A stretch of DNA of 64,000 nt from Gaeumannomyces sp. JS-464. Lineage: Eukaryota; Ascomycota; Sordariomycetes; Magnaporthales; Magnaporthaceae. Numbering within the stretch: position 1 is the first letter of the stretch; every line of letters begins with the position of its first letter. The notes below the pieces were generated by a model that had not been told where the DNA came from, searched no databases, and saw only the letters and a list, made by a program, of their open reading frames with translations. A program made the translations under genes and the position numbers. Positions 21,200-32,841 of this stretch are shown here, one piece after another. The DNA lies in assembly GCA_002197995.1 (NCBI GenBank), contig NGZR01000006.1, forward strand, positions 124,001 to 188,000, given 5' to 3'.

Positions 21200-23962
21200 T
21201 CATCGGTCCTTAGCAGCGGTCTCGGCGGCGGCGGTCTTGGCGGCATCACCACTGCTCGTTGAGAATGCCTCGCTGGACTGGCCCTCGGCAGGGAGCATGA
21301 TGGCGCGGTCGATGCTATTGGGCAGTCCGCGGTGGCGGCCCCGGATCATCATGGCGCAAATGACGACCTTGGAGAAGGCGGTGAATGTGCCGGCCAACGA
21401 GGTAGACACGCTGGGGTGTCCAAGGGACAGGCCGACGTTGCCACTGTTGTTTTGATTCGGTTGCGGGATTAGCGACCGTTCACCTCAACCGGAGCCAAAC
21501 GGGTGACCTACTACGCGGAAACCACTTCGAAAAAGACGGAGAACACGGAAAAGGCCTGTGGCGACGTTTGAAATGGGGGTTTAGTTAGCTGCTGGCGACG
21601 ACCATGGAAGCTAAGAAAGGTGGGCAGGATAATTGCCAGGGTTGAAATCTCACCGGGTCGGTGCCGTCCATGATCTTCGCGGCCTCGGCAATGCATATGC
21701 AGAAGGTGCCAGTGAATATATACCACAGATCGAAACTCAGCTGGTTTCGGATATGGGCCGTGACGTAGTCAACGCCGTTAAGCTCGTTGAGGTTGCTCTG
21801 GCCCTGATAGATGCCGAGGGCGCGGTCTTCGTCGGTGTTGGATGCGCGGATGCTAATAGCGATGGGAACACTGCAATGTACATCATGCAGATTAGACTGA
21901 ACTGCACGGCCGGGTTGACCTGGGCAAGGTTAAAGGTGGATGTTCCCGTGTGGCGTGCCGAGGCGGCCTGGAAGAGCGCGGATAGAATGCGCGGGCCAAC
22001 TGGCAGGTCCGTAACGGCGGGGTTATCGAGGTCCAGGACGATAATTATAAGCACGTCGGCAAAGTTAAGGGCGACGAGGATGCCGAAAAGGACATAAGTG
22101 GGCTTGCTGGGGAAAAGGAGTGTATAGCAGCGACGCGGATGGTTCAAGAGGAACTGGAGATGCTCTTTAGTCGCGGACTTCCTGGGGACCAGCTTCGACA
22201 TGATCCAAATGATCAGGCGCAGGAAAATGGGGTAGCATGTATTTCCGGCGAAAGCCAAAAAGGTCATGACCAGCAAGGGCCATGTGGCGTCTCTGAAGGA
22301 CACCATCGAGTCCGGTGTAAGCGTAAAGCCCAGGTTGTTGGCCATGGTTTGCGCCGAGTATAGAGCCCACCAGGACCAGTCTAAACCGTTCTGGTCGAGC
22401 CAGTCAGTGTATTTGGACCCTGCGTTCATATGGATCCAAGGAAGCAGGCAGATGACACCGAAAAGATGGAGCCCGATGAAGTAACCTGCGCAAACGAATC
22501 AGCCATCGTCTTGGCCTAGTGAGGTATGTATACTCGTACTAGAAACTATTTTAAATAGGAGTTTCAAGCTCCTGTACTCGATACCCCCAAGGATCTCAAG
22601 GTCGCGCTTCGTCAGGTTGTAGAACTTGGAGTTGCGCCCTACAGTGACCTGGTGGGAGAGCTGTGGAAGCTCTGTCAGGCGGGGACGGGTCGACACATCC
22701 GATGGCCTGGGCCTATTGGTTTCCGTTGTCCGCGTATGCCCAAGGACGAGCATCGAAGTGGCGGCCGTTTCGATTGAGCGGGTTATAGACAGTCCATCGG
22801 CGTGGAAGGGCCTTCGTCGGGACGGGCCGGCCGACGGCGAGCGGCCGGCCGGTTTGATGGACTCATCGTCTAGCTCGAGGCGTGAGTGACTAGGTAGCCA
22901 GAGGCTCTTGGCCCTGCAGACGACCCCCCCGGAACACGCGACAACTTACCCTCATCAACCCGATCTATGCTCCTTCTATCGGCAGGGACTCTGACAATAG
23001 GTTGGCCTTTGGAGGAGATTGGCTATCAGCGCTTCGTCCCTGTTGAACCTCTCCCAGCTATCAGGGGACGCGCACGCACCGTTGTCCCGCTCACGTGGTC
23101 CAGGGATGCGAAGCGCAACAGGGTCTTCTGAAGCCGCGCTTTGAAGGACAGCGTCATCATCAAACCTAATGGAAGTAACTCTCCGCGGACCGGCGAACGC
23201 TGGCTCTTCCTGGTTAGGGGTCTCGTCCTTGTCGTTTCCGGTGGTGGGCTTTACAGAGGGCGGCCCAGCCAGTGGCAAAGCGCCAGACCGTGGCAAGACC
23301 ACTGGCGGCTCTCCAGCCTGGGCATTTGCCTCGGGGTCCTCGGCCGGGCCGCTTGGCCGAACGGGCTCTATATAGAAGAGTCAGCGGGCACGATGAGCGC
23401 CGTGGCCAGTGTGGGAAAAGGAAAGGGGCGTTTGTATAATTACTGAGAGATTTGATGCGTTTCTGAAACCAGTAGAGCCGTACGACCACGACCACGACGT
23501 TGATGAAGCAAAGGTTGGTGATGATGGGGATGATGTAGATAAAGACCTGCTGGTAGGTCTTCAAGTCCTTGAGGTCGACACTGCAACCAGGGCCAGAAAG
23601 AAGCCGGTTAGAAGGAGCCCTAGCCAAGCTGCTGGCTAAGAGAGGTGAACACACGTATTCAGGCCAGATTCGGTCGACCCACTGCAGCCGAAGAAAAAGA
23701 CGTCGACGGCCGAGAGGTTACCATAGGGGACAGTATCGGGAACGCGAGGAAAGAACAGAAAAGAATCCACATGTCTGGAGAGTCGGCCGGTTAGCGCTGA
23801 AGCCACGGCGGGGATTTCCAACTGTGCACATGAGCTGGAGGATACTGACAGTGGAGCGAAATGAAGTTGAAGCTTGGCTTCCACATTATGGGCAGCGCCT
23901 CGGAATGCAGACAATTGCGAATTCTTCAGATACCCAGGTGGTAGGTAAAGGGGTCGTCCCAA
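21200..23962 (-). CDS. TRK1: Trk-family potassium transporter (plasma membrane), frame broken
   Basis: High-affinity K+ uptake transporter with membrane-pore-membrane repeats. Conserved pieces, 5' to 3': SAVDVFFFGCSGSTESGLNT, then VDLKDLKTYQQVFIYIIPI (exon 23580-23444), RLYWFQKRIKSL, a charged cytosolic linker (ALRIPGPRERDNG), TVGRNSKFYNLT...GGIEYRSLKLL, YFIGLHLFGVICLLPWI, NNLGFTLTPDSMVSF, AGNTCYPIFLRL, HPRRCYTLLFPS, FQAASARHTGTSTFNLA, and the C-terminus after a 68-bp intron, GNVGLSLGHPSVSTSLAGTF and AMMIRGRHRGLPNSIDRA (stop 21200). A base is missing near 21866 (AVFP to IAISIRASN), and the linker around 22900-23010 also fails to join in one frame. The N-terminal start is unresolved. Confidence 0.87.
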
Positions 23963-24523
23963 CGGGTTAGACGACGCCAGGGCTGTCGTTGGCGGGCAGC
24001 TGCTGGCATTTTATAACGGTCAGTTGCGACCAGCTGATAATTTAAACCCCTCAAAATGAGGCACTTTCGCATCCGCCAAGATCCACCCCTACCGGCCTGG
24101 TAGGCCCTTATCGCTCGCTCAAATGTGGCGTAGCTTAGAACGCGTGGAGGATTTCTTGGCTGACATACTGTCTAGGCCCTTGGCTGAAAACGCACTCCAC
24201 CCTTTCCCAGGCAAAGTGATGTAGCAACCTATGGGTGGGTGTCGGGCCTGCACGGAAATCCAAACCGCATTCTAATTCCTGTCATATACCTCTCTATGGT
24301 AGGCAATTGCTTGTATATACTCTCAGTTTTATGCTTAGCTGGCCTCCTTGCCGTCCGGGCAGCCAGCAACACCAGAAAGCTCCATGATACGGGACAGAAA
24401 ATCATTATAATAAAACCATCCTCATGCCCCATTCCTGTCCCCGAGATAGCGCCATAAATGCCAAATCGCCGACCCTGATGAAGAAATGCCAATGCTTTGT
24501 GACTGTAAAACATACCCAGGCGT
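23963..24523. other. Intergenic region
   Basis: About 560 bp between the Trk gene 5' side and the 3' end of the ketopantoate-reductase-like gene. It is AT-richer than the flanks; no gene is seen. The Trk promoter or undetected first exon may be here. Confidence 0.4.
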
Positions 24524-25990
24524 CTAATAGAAATTGAGCTTCCCCTTGGGCAGGCCCTGGAACGCGATCAGGTTGTCGGCCCGCTTCCGCTGAACCTTGG
24601 TCTTGCCCTTGACCAACTCGATCGTCATCTCGAGGTAAGGGACGTCGACGCCAACCTCCCTGGCCCGGTCGAGGAACCAACCGCTCAGGAAGTCGAGGTT
24701 GGTCGGCCTCGCGTTCCGGATCAGCCAGCGCATCTCGCTCTCCGTCGTCGCCTCTGTGCTGCGCAACTGGCCCAGCACGTCGCCGCGGAGTTTGTGCGAG
24801 CCCACATAGTCGAGGAACTTGTGCTCGTGCGAAAGCTCTGGCAGTGACAGCATCACCTGTGACACCTCGTGCAGGAGCTGCTCCACCTTGTTCAGTCCTA
24901 CCCGGCTCCGACAGAGCTCGCCGTAATCGCAGTCGAGCAGTGCCGAGACGGGCTCGACCACCGACTGGAACACCATGGTCGGCAGCTTGCGCGCCAGGAA
25001 CTCGCCAAAAGGGTGGTTCACCACATTGAGTCGCGGCGCCCGCCACATGGCGTACACGAAGCTCTCAGCTCGCGGCCACCCTTTACTCTCGCTGCTACCG
25101 TGCCACCTAGCAACCGAGGACGCCTCGCTGGAGAAGTCGTCATCCGGTTCGCGTGGTATGTAGGAAGCTAGGTGCAGCGCACCGGATTCCTCTTCCTCAC
25201 CTAGCGCGAAGCGGAAGTGGTCTCGGCTGTCCCTCGGCTTCCTGATGTGACGTAGCAGGTGAGTCATGTGGCCCAGCACGTATCTCGGCCGTGTTCTGGG
25301 ATCCCGGAATATGGTCGCATTGAGGTGCTCGGGCATGCCGAGTCCGTCCTGGATCAGACAGAGTACGGTGCGGTTATCTATGCGTGGAAGGAGGGTTGCG
25401 AGCCAGCGGCCCGTCTTGCAGGCCTGGGTGGTAAGCACCAGGTGATCGATATGGTTATCGGCACCTTCGTACACCAGTGACTGGTAAGGCTCTGGCTGCA
25501 GATTATTTGATTCGTTCCAGAGGCCGTGGCGGAGCACGCTGACCCTTCTGCCTTCCTCCAGATACTTCTTCCTCTGTGTATGCGGAAGTATCAGGCCTGG
25601 TGGCGCCCGGTTGCTCACGCCGGACAGGGCGAAGGCGATGTAGCTCGCGCGAACATTCGTGCAAAGAACGTGGATGGGTTCTTTTAGCTTCTTGGGGTTC
25701 CCAGCCAAATGCAGGTCCTTCGACTGTTCTAACAATGTCGGCGCCTGCTCTTGCGAAACGGAAGGCTCCGTTTCCAAGTTGCTCGGTCCCGCTTCCGCGT
25801 CACCACGGTCGACCCGTTCGCGTTCGGCTGGGCGAGGGGCCGGGGTGGGGGGTGGCCGATTGTGGTACGCCCAAAGCGGATCGTAGCTGGTTTGTATCAA
25901 AAGATCAGGGATCCCGAACGGGAAATCGTAGTTCGGAGGCACCTCCGGCCCGGCGGCCACTTGGACGGCCCGGATGAGAGAGTCCTCCCA
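24524..25990 (-). CDS. ApbA/PanE (ketopantoate reductase)-like protein, probably non-catalytic
   Basis: A 478-codon frame whose C-terminal half follows the 2-dehydropantoate 2-reductase fold: FLARKLPTMVFQSVVEPVSA then LLDCDYGELCRSR, and FLSGWFLDRAREVGVDVPYL, the conserved dimer-helix region. The N-terminal strand IHVLCTNVRASYIAFALSG aligns with the nucleotide-binding motif GxGxxG but lacks its glycines, so NADP binding is doubtful. In fungi similar proteins include mitochondrial translation factors as well as true Pan5 enzymes; I cannot choose. The frame stays open upstream to a stop near 26050 and contains no ATG before MPEHLNATIF, so a first exon or frame break is missing. An Arg/Ser-rich, presequence-like frame lies at 26345-26043. 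Confidence 0.65.
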   Translation of the reverse strand, partial: WEDSLIRAVQVAAGPEVPPNYDFPFGIPDLLIQTSYDPLWAYHNRPPPTPAPRPAERERVDRGDAEAGPSNLETEPSVSQEQAPTLLEQSKDLHLAGNPKKLKEPIHVLCTNVRASYIAFALSGVSNRAPPGLILPHTQRKKYLEEGRRVSVLRHGLWNESNNLQPEPYQSLVYEGADNHIDHLVLTTQACKTGRWLATLLPRIDNRTVLCLIQDGLGMPEHLNATIFRDPRTRPRYVLGHMTHLLRHIRKPRDSRDHFRFALGEEEESGALHLASYIPREPDDDFSSEASSVARWHGSSESKGWPRAESFVYAMWRAPRLNVVNHPFGEFLARKLPTMVFQSVVEPVSALLDCDYGELCRSRVGLNKVEQLLHEVSQVMLSLPELSHEHKFLDYVGSHKLRGDVLGQLRSTEATTESEMRWLIRNARPTNLDFLSGWFLDRAREVGVDVPYLEMTIELVKGKTKVQRKRADNLIAFQGLPKGKLNFY

Positions 25991-26808
25991 GGTGGCGGGG
26001 CGGGAGGGTCGGAACCCCGCGATATGGGCGGGTTGGTCGGTTTTATGAGGGATAGGTGGCGCATATTTTGGGCCCCCGAAGGGAGAGTCGGCATGAGTAG
26101 CGACGGGACGCTAAAGGGGAGATGGAAGCTCGGGAGAGGAGGGAGGAGACTCTCGCCAGTGAGGAACGGTCGACTCGGGAAGGCATGCTGGGGCTTGGAG
26201 GCCGCCCGGTCGACCGTAGCGCTATTGCTGCTCCATCGCGAGAGTCTGGGGTGTGGGCGCGCAAACAGCCGCGGCGCTGCGCGGCCGCCTGGTATTCGAG
26301 ACAGCGTGGTGGTGGCGACGCTGTGACAACGGCGCGGGCAGCCACGAATTCCCGAGTCCCATCCAGCCCAGACAGCGCCGGCTTAGCAAAACCTCATGGC
26401 GCACCAGTGTGCTGTGGCGGCTCTAGCAGGCGCTGCTGTTGCCGAGCCGGAGCGCTGGCTGGTGTTTCTTGGTGAGAAGAGCTTTCAGGAGGAATTTCCT
26501 GTGATCGACAATTATCTTGATGCGATTTTTTTTCTCCTGTCAATCCTCTCTCAGTGCGCCAATAGACATCAAGGCCCACTCTGCAGCACTGCGCGACCCC
26601 ACTCTTCTGCGTGACGTCCCGTCGGTCGGGCGCAAACTTGGCTGCAATTGGTACTTCCGCCTGCACAAGGATTGCAGCAGGCCAGGAGGACATAAAAACC
26701 AGAAGACGACCAGCTGTCTCTTGGAACCCAGCAAAAGTCGCTCAGGTTCCATCCATACCCAACTTCGGGGTCCGCGTCTGTCGGTTTCTTCAGCGCCAAA
26801 ACGCAAAG
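25991..26808. other. Divergent 5' region of the PanE-like gene and LRP1
   Basis: Contains the unresolved 5' end of the PanE-like gene. Minus frames at 26345-26043 and 26094-25897 are Arg/Ser/Pro-rich and could encode a mitochondrial leader if frames were joined. The rest is the LRP1 promoter. Confidence 0.4.
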
Positions 26809-27551
26809 ATGAGCGCTGAAGACGTGGCATTCGATGCCATGGTCGAAAGCCTGGCCGACAGCGTCACAACTCTCGAAGGCGACCTGAAGCCCCTGCTCGA
26901 GAACTTTGCCGAGATATCATCCAAACTCCCTGTGCTGGACCAGGCGAAGCTCAATGTTCTCCTCGCCTACTCTATTGAGTCACTGCTTTTCAGTATGTCC
27001 CCTTCTCTTTCTCATGAATGATGAAAACCTTTCATGCAGATGCGCAAAACTAACGATACTGCAGGCGCGCTCCGTTTGGAGGGCGTGGACGCCAAGAACC
27101 ACGATGTCTTCAGGGAGCTGGCGCGGACGCGGCAGTACTTTGAGAAGATCACCAAGGCCGAGACTCCTGTGGAGCCGCGGCCTGAGAATGCCACCATCAA
27201 CAAGCAGGCAGCAATCCGCTTCATCCGGGCGGACCTGGTTGGTTTTGCCTATAGTTCCTGCTTTCGCCCCTTGTTCGCATGAAGATGCTCTTTGACTAAC
27301 CCGAATCTCTCATTTAGGCGGATGAGAACAACCGAGAGCTTTCCAACAACCTCAAAGAGCTCCTAGCCAAGGAGCGTGCAAAGGCGGTTATCAGGAAACG
27401 CCGCGCTGCCGAGGAGGCCAGTCCATCCGCTGATACTAGTGACGCCAGCGGTAGATCGGACTCCAAGGCGAAGCGGAAGAAACACAGCACCTCTAAAGTC
27501 TCAAGTAAACCGGCTTGTCTTTTGAGTCTCACTTTAGGACTTGGCAGGTGA
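26809..27551 (+). CDS. LRP1: Nuclear exosome cofactor LRP1/RRP47 (C1D family)
   Basis: Exons 26809-26992, 27065-27237 and 27318-27551 join in frame to 196 residues. The Sas10/C1D domain spans about 10-120: KPLLENFAEISSKLPVLDQA, LNVLLAYSIESLLFSALRLEGVDAKNH (across intron 1), RTRQYFEKITKAE, NKQAAIRFIRADLADENN. A Lys/Arg-rich tail, AKRKKHSTSKVSSK, follows. Lrp1/Rrp47 binds Rrp6 and helps the nuclear exosome trim rRNA, snoRNA and snRNA 3' ends. The last 14 residues (PACLLSLTLGLGR) are atypical, and a GTAAAC at 27504 could be an alternative donor that would change the end. Introns are 72 and 80 bp. The gene is intact. Confidence 0.9.
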
Positions 27552-28015
27552 GGTAGGGTGCAAAAAAGCATGCTAATAGTGCATTGTCATGACGATTCCG
27601 TGGCTTGGTTAGTCGTAAAATCGCTGTTTATTCCAGATACCCCCTTACTTAGGTCGTTAATGGAGCCCTGCCATTGATTATATGGCAACCAGCGCACCTC
27701 GCTGTCGGAGGTACCGCGGAAGGGTATCACGTGATTGGACGAATGTCGGACTTAATGCAGGACCGGCACCGCAGAGTGCTCCACTGCGGCTCCACCGACA
27801 AAATCCTCCACTGAGGAACCTTCCAGCTTTCTCAGATCGATTTGATCTCGGTCCCTGCGCCAATTGCAATCCACCCATTCCACCCGTTTTCCACCACCAC
27901 CACCCAGTACCGCGCCTCGACAAACGCCAATCTTTTCGCAAAAGAACGGGCACAACAAGTCCCCTTCGTTTTTACGACCCGTCCAGCCTCGTCTTTCTTT
28001 CCTCCATATCCCAAG
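27552..28015. promoter_or_regulatory. Intergenic / promoter of MIX17-like gene
   Basis: 464 bp between tandem genes. The 3' portion is pyrimidine-rich with CCACCACCACC (27890-27905), as often seen in fungal 5' leaders. An in-phase open frame runs through it (from 27682) but has no conserved content. Confidence 0.4.
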
Positions 28016-28601
28016 ATGGCTCGCTCGCGCCCGCCCGTCCCGCCGCCCGCCCGGCCGCTCCGGCCAAGCCCCCCACGCACCAGCAGCCGACCAGGCCCGC
28101 GACCACCTACGCCGCCCCGAGCCAGCAGCACGCCGCGCCTCCCCCGCCGGCCGGCGCCGCCCCGTCTCAGGGCCCCGGCCTGTTCGGTCAGATGGCTAGC
28201 ACCGCCGCGTATGTTCCCAGACTCTCACCAGGCTTTTTTTTTTTTTTCTCTCACTTTTCCCTCCCCACCGGCTCGGCCGATTCTACCCGGTAGCATCTGG
28301 AGAGCAGGAAAGGCGACAAGAAGGCTAACCTGGGGCATGACCAAACCACAGTGGTGTCGCGATCGGCTCCTCCGTCGGCCACGCCATCGGCAGCATGTTC
28401 ACCGGCGGCTCCTCCGCCCCGGCCGAGCCCGCCGCCGCCGCGCCGTCGCAGCTGGCCCAGAACAGCCAATGGGGCAACAACTGCGCCGGCGCCACCCAGA
28501 ACTTCACAAAGTGCATGGACGAGAACGGCGGCAACATGCAGATCTGCAACTGGTACCTAGAGCAGCTCAAGGCCTGCCAGGCCGCCGCTAGCCAGTACTA
28601 G
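28016..28601 (+). CDS. MIX17: CHCH-domain mitochondrial intermembrane-space protein, MIX17/CHCHD2-like (frame broken)
   Basis: Exon 1 (28016-28208) starts MARSR and moves into the frame ARPAARPAAPAKPP, a Pro/Ala linker and GPGLFGQMASTAA. After a 143-bp intron, exon 2 (28352-28601) gives GVAIGSSVGHAIGSMFTGG, the hydrophobic glycine-zipper segment, and then the twin CX9C motif: CAGATQNFTKC and CNWYLEQLKAC. These Cys pairs are oxidised by Mia40 in the intermembrane space. The layout is that of yeast Mix17 and human CHCHD2/CHCHD10. The ATG frame and the body frame differ by one base near 28030 (a CG-rich repeat; exon sum 443 nt), so one base seems lost. Predicted full length is about 147 residues. 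Confidence 0.88.
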
Positions 28602-29004
28602 GGGATGAGGGTCGCACACCCCCCGGGCCTCGCAGGGTGCGTGTGGGCAGTGTATGAAAGGTTGGAGACCTGAAGCACCAAAACCAGGCGTATTCTGAAT
28701 TGACTAGGCGTGGGAGGTGAAAAAAGAAAAAAGAGCAAAAAAATCAGAGTGGAGAAAAGCTACGCCTAGAGCATCTTAGCATCGCGGCGTGTCAGAGCCT
28801 TCGCTTCTCCTTTTCCCTTGTGCTCTGTAATATTACACTAGCATTGGACGATTCCGCTCCACATCGTATATATACACCTGATGAAATCAAGACAGATTTG
28901 AAGCAATAGCTGATTCAGCAAGACCCAGGATGGCAGAGTGTTCATTCTTCGTCGGGCCTCGGCTCGAAGTTGAGCTGGGAGGGGGTATTTTAGTTAGTTT
29001 TACG
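28602..29004. other. Convergent intergenic region
   Basis: 3' flanks of the MIX17-like gene and the UBX gene. A-rich stretches around 28720-28745 may serve in polyadenylation. No gene is seen. Confidence 0.5.
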
Positions 29005-30713
29005 TCATAAATAGGAATAAGGGGCTCCCAAGCGAAAACCTACCGAATTGCCATTGTATAGCTGCTGATCTCTCCGGTCGTCGTTAGGGTTGCGGAAGCC
29101 GGTGACCCTGGCATTTCCTTGCTCTTGCCGGCCGGCCGGGTTCGATGACTGGTCCTGCTGCTGACGAGAGCGGTCGAGCCTGGCCAGTCTGATCTCCTCC
29201 TCAGCCTGAAGCTGCTCCTGCCTCGTCGTAAACGCCCGGAAGAAGAGGATAAGAGGGTTTAAGAAACTGAGGATCGCAGCCCAGAGGCCAGCGAACAGGC
29301 CCCCGGAAGCAGCACCAGGGTTGCCATAGGCCGTCGCGAACCGGCGCACCGGCACGAGAATGAGGGTCGAGGACGGCGCCAACCCGAGATCAGCGAGCGA
29401 CTGGTCCTCCTCCGTCTCCTCGATCGTCCGGTTCGGCAGCGGCGTGAGCACGACCTTGAAGAGGTAAGGGTCCCTGCCTTGGCCTGACGCGACACGGCTG
29501 GCATCCACCCACTCCCTGACCTCCTTCCTCAGCGTGTTGCCGCTTGGTAGGCGCGTGCGGATGGTGGAGCCGTCAAAGTCGCGCACCTGCAGCGCGCAAG
29601 TCTTGCTCTGCCGGGACGCCACCGCAGCCGACGCGCTGCCTATGGCGCCTGCTGGCGGCTGAGCGGTCTCGGCTGGACGGCTGCTCGCGGCGGTGTTCTG
29701 ACCATCGTCGCCAGCAGCAGCAGCTCTCCTCTCGGCCTTGCGCTGCTCGTCCCGCTGCCTCCGCGCCGCCTTGTCGTGCTCGATATGCTCCAGGATGCGC
29801 CTCCTCTCTTCCTGAGCCTCCAGCTTGCGCCTCTTGTAGTCGTCCGAGGCCTTTGCCACTTCGGCGTGCGGCTTGCCTGCTTGCGGCGCTGCGCTATCAC
29901 TGTTCGGCTCGGGTTCAGCCCTTCCCTTGCCCTTATCCCTGCTGCTGCGAGGTTGTTGCTCCAGCTGCTCATCGTGGCTGCTGGACACCGGGGTGTCCAA
30001 GGCGGAGCTGGATGCGCCGCTTGAGAAATCTCGCGCGGAAGCATCGACGCCTCCTGAACGATGGCCCGCAGGCGGCTGCTGGGGTTGCTGTTCCGGCTCC
30101 GGCCGTGCCGGGTCACTCGCCGGCATGATGCCCAAAGATTTCCGGACTCTCCTCAGGAACTCTTCTCTCACAGTCCCGGCGGCGATGTACTCCTTAAGCT
30201 CACCATTCCTTTGTGGATGGTGCTGGTCAGCGCGCTTTCTTCCTCTCGGAGCATCACTTCGGATATTAGCACTAGCACGTACCTAATCAGGACGAGCGTC
30301 GGAGTCTTGGGAATAGGGAAAATTGCTGCGAGATACTTTGCCTCCTCCGAGCCTGCCTTCAAGCGAAGCAGTACGGCTTCCGCTCTCAAAGAAGATTCAA
30401 CCTAGGGATGAGAGGGCACGTGATTAGACTTTGATGGAGGTAACATTCCTTAGGGATGGAGAGGTCATTGAAAGCCGGAGAGTAGGTAGCTTACAGAGCT
30501 GTCGGGCAGGAAGTCTTCTTCCCATAGCTTGCTCTCGGTCCCGTCGTCTGGTGGGGGCTCAGTTAGTATGGCTGAGGGTCATGGAGGATGCGCCGCGGTG
30601 CAGAACGGGATAGCACATCATAGCGTAACCATACCTGTAACGAAGCAAACGACCAACTTGGCCTCCTGCACGGCTGCGGCAATGCCCTCTTGCAGAGTGC
30701 CCTCAAAGAACAT
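29005..30713 (-). CDS. UBX-domain protein with N-terminal thioredoxin-like domain (UBXN4/Ubx-ER type)
   Basis: Four exons, 30713-30635, 30547-30495, 30401-30283 and 30208-29005, sum to 1455 nt and give 484 residues in one frame. The N-terminus FFEGTLQEGIAAAVQEAK...LWEEDFLPDSSV...AIFPIPKTPTLVLIRNGEL is a UAS/thioredoxin-like fold. A basic coiled coil (KRRKLEAQEERRRILEHIEH, about 208-230) follows, then a UBX domain (about 287-372) containing LQVRDFDGSTIRTRLPSGNTL. A hydrophobic hairpin, AGLWAAILSFLNPLILFF (about 390-407), should insert into the ER membrane. UBX domains bind Cdc48/p97, so a role in ER-associated degradation is likely. Intact, with introns of 87, 93 and 74 bp. Confidence 0.87.
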
Positions 30714-31447
30714 CCTGGCAGATATCGCTGAACCGCGGAGTGAAGCGTGCCGAGAAAGAATTTCAGTTCAACAGGCTGCTGGTCAGTGAGGCTCTATGTC
30801 AAAGAAAGTGACATGCAGCATGCAGCTGTTACCGACAGCGCCAAGGGGTCGTGGGGGAGGTCCGGTATTGAATGGGCGAGCGAGTGAGCCTGGCTGCGAT
30901 CATCAAATGCTGGCGCAGATCCGTAAGGTGGAGCGAGTGCTGCAATGAAAATGAATGGTCTGGGCGGGGTGGGATGAAGAGTCGGTCAAGTCTGGTGCGT
31001 TCGAACACCAACAAGATGAAAGGTAATAAAGGCTCAACGCCGTCACTGTTGACGTCGGGCAGTGACGCTTGATGATGTAAACGTGGTCGGGACGATCGCA
31101 CCTGCGACCGGCCCAGCCTGCATGGGCTATGGTGTGGAGAGCACAGAGCTTGTATAGCTGTCGGAGCTCCCTGTAAGCTCTGAGCTCCAGGGACCAATCG
31201 GGCAAAATTCACACTAAAATGCCAGCGATTTGCAGTAAACCCACCGCCGCACGTGGCTTGGTGGGGCTTTTGTCAGGGTCTGGCATCTGAACCTGGCGCA
31301 AACTTGGCGATGTCACACCAGCGATTGAAGCTCACTCCCATCCGCCGAGTCCGAACCCTTCGTCACAGGGCACACATCTGTCTTCGAGGCCAATGCGCAC
31401 CTGACAGCCCGAGCAAACCGAAGCCGACCACGTCGGCGCCGAGAAAC
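30714..31447. promoter_or_regulatory. Divergent promoter region UBX / SHY1
   Basis: 734 bp between two divergent genes. Frames here are short and without motifs. The bidirectional promoter is expected in this interval. Confidence 0.45.
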
Positions 31448-32841
31448 ATGAGGGCAGCAGCGCAGTGCCTTCTGCGGCCGTCGGCGGCGCAGAAAGCCGC
31501 CAGGGGCCTGCAGCGCCTACAACAGTCCCAAGCCGCCACCCGCCCGTCTCCGCAGCCGCCACTGCGCCTCACGGCCCGGCGGCCCATATCCTCGAGCTCC
31601 AGGGCCCGATCGCAACAGCGGCAGCAGCCGGCCGACGACCCGAACTGGACCTCGGTAATAGACAACCCGCCCGAGCTCGTGCGGTCAGGGAGGAGGCACG
31701 GCCCGGGCCTGATCATACTCGGTACCGCTTTACTTCCTCCTCGGCCCCTCCTCCGGCGCGCATGCCCCAACAGCAACAACTGACAAGCCCTCTCGTTTCA
31801 CTACCTAGCCATCATCCCCATAACGGCGCTAGTGCTGGGCACCTGGCAGGTGTACCGGCTAAAGTGGAAGACGGACCTGATCGCCAAGTGCGAGGACCGG
31901 CTCGTGCGGCCCCCGCTCCCGCTGCCGCCCCGCGTCGACCCGGCCGCCGTCGACGACTTCGACTACCGCCGCGTCTACGCCACGGGCCGCTTCCGCCACG
32001 ACCAGGAGATGCTGATCGGCCCGCGCGTCAAGGACGGCGAGCAGGGGTACATGGTCGTCACGCCCTTTGAGATGGAGGTCCCCGAGGGGTCGCAGCAGCA
32101 GCCGCCGCCGCCGGTGCTGGTCAACCGCGGCTGGATCAGCAAGATCCTGGCCGACCAGAAGGCGCGCCGGCGTCGCGGCGGGTTGGTCGAGGGCACGGTC
32201 CGCGTCGAGGGCCTGCTGCGCAAGCCGTGGAAGAAGAACATGTTCACGCCTGACAACAGGCCCGACAAGGGCGAGTTCTACTTTCCCGACGTCGAGCAGA
32301 TGGCTAGCCTGACTGGCAGCCAGCCTATATGGATCGAGGCAACGATGGGTGAGTTTCAGACTCTGTCTTCATATACATTCAGGGAGTGGCCTCGGTTCGC
32401 ACCCCTGAAGCCCCTCCCTCTTCGTCGTTGCTATCTTGTTACAAAATAAGGCTCCGTTGCTGACCAGACGACCTGTCTTGTCTTTTCCAGAGCCTGGTCT
32501 CCTCGAAGTCCTTGATATGCAGACCAGGGGCATCCCGATCGGCAGGGCCCCCGAGGTGAACCTGAGGAAACCACGCCCAGTACATTTTCACCTGGTAAGC
32601 ATCTCCCCCCTCCTCTCTTTCTGTTGTCCTGAGTGTTGGGGTAGTGTCGTTGGACACTGCATTTTTTTGCTTGTGCCACACATCACTCTCTTCCAGCCAA
32701 CTCTCAGGCCTGGCCGCTGATGCTTTCTGCTATCCTGCAAGGTATGGCCTCGCTGCCGCCACTTCTATAATGTTCTGGATGGTGGTCAAGAAGCCACCGT
32801 CAGATGTAGCCCGTCGTGTTCGCATGAACAAGGGATGGTAA
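31448..32841 (+). CDS. SHY1: Cytochrome c oxidase assembly factor SURF1/Shy1, mitochondrial inner membrane (frame broken)
   Basis: Exons 31448-31721, 31809-32348, 32491-32594 and 32742-32841. It starts with an Arg/Ser/Gln-rich presequence, then DDPNWTSVIDNPPELVRSG. The first TM segment crosses intron 1 (GPGLIILAIIPITALVLGTWQVYRLKWK). The SURF1 body includes RRVYATGRFRHDQEML and PVLVNRGWI, then KPWKKNMFTPDNRPDKGEFY. The second TM lies in TWYGLAAATSIMFWMVVKKP. Near 32565-32572 the conserved NLR-N-NHAQYIFTW block is one frame off (AGGAAACCACGCC), consistent with two lost bases or one extra (exon sum 1018 nt). Shy1 inserts haem A into Cox1 and couples early COX assembly. About 338 residues once corrected. 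Confidence 0.9.

Noticed and set aside
27682..28015. Upstream ATG in phase with the MIX17 body
   Set aside because: Would add over 110 unconserved residues; the ATG at 28016 has a better context and gives the usual MxRxR start, implying a frame break instead.
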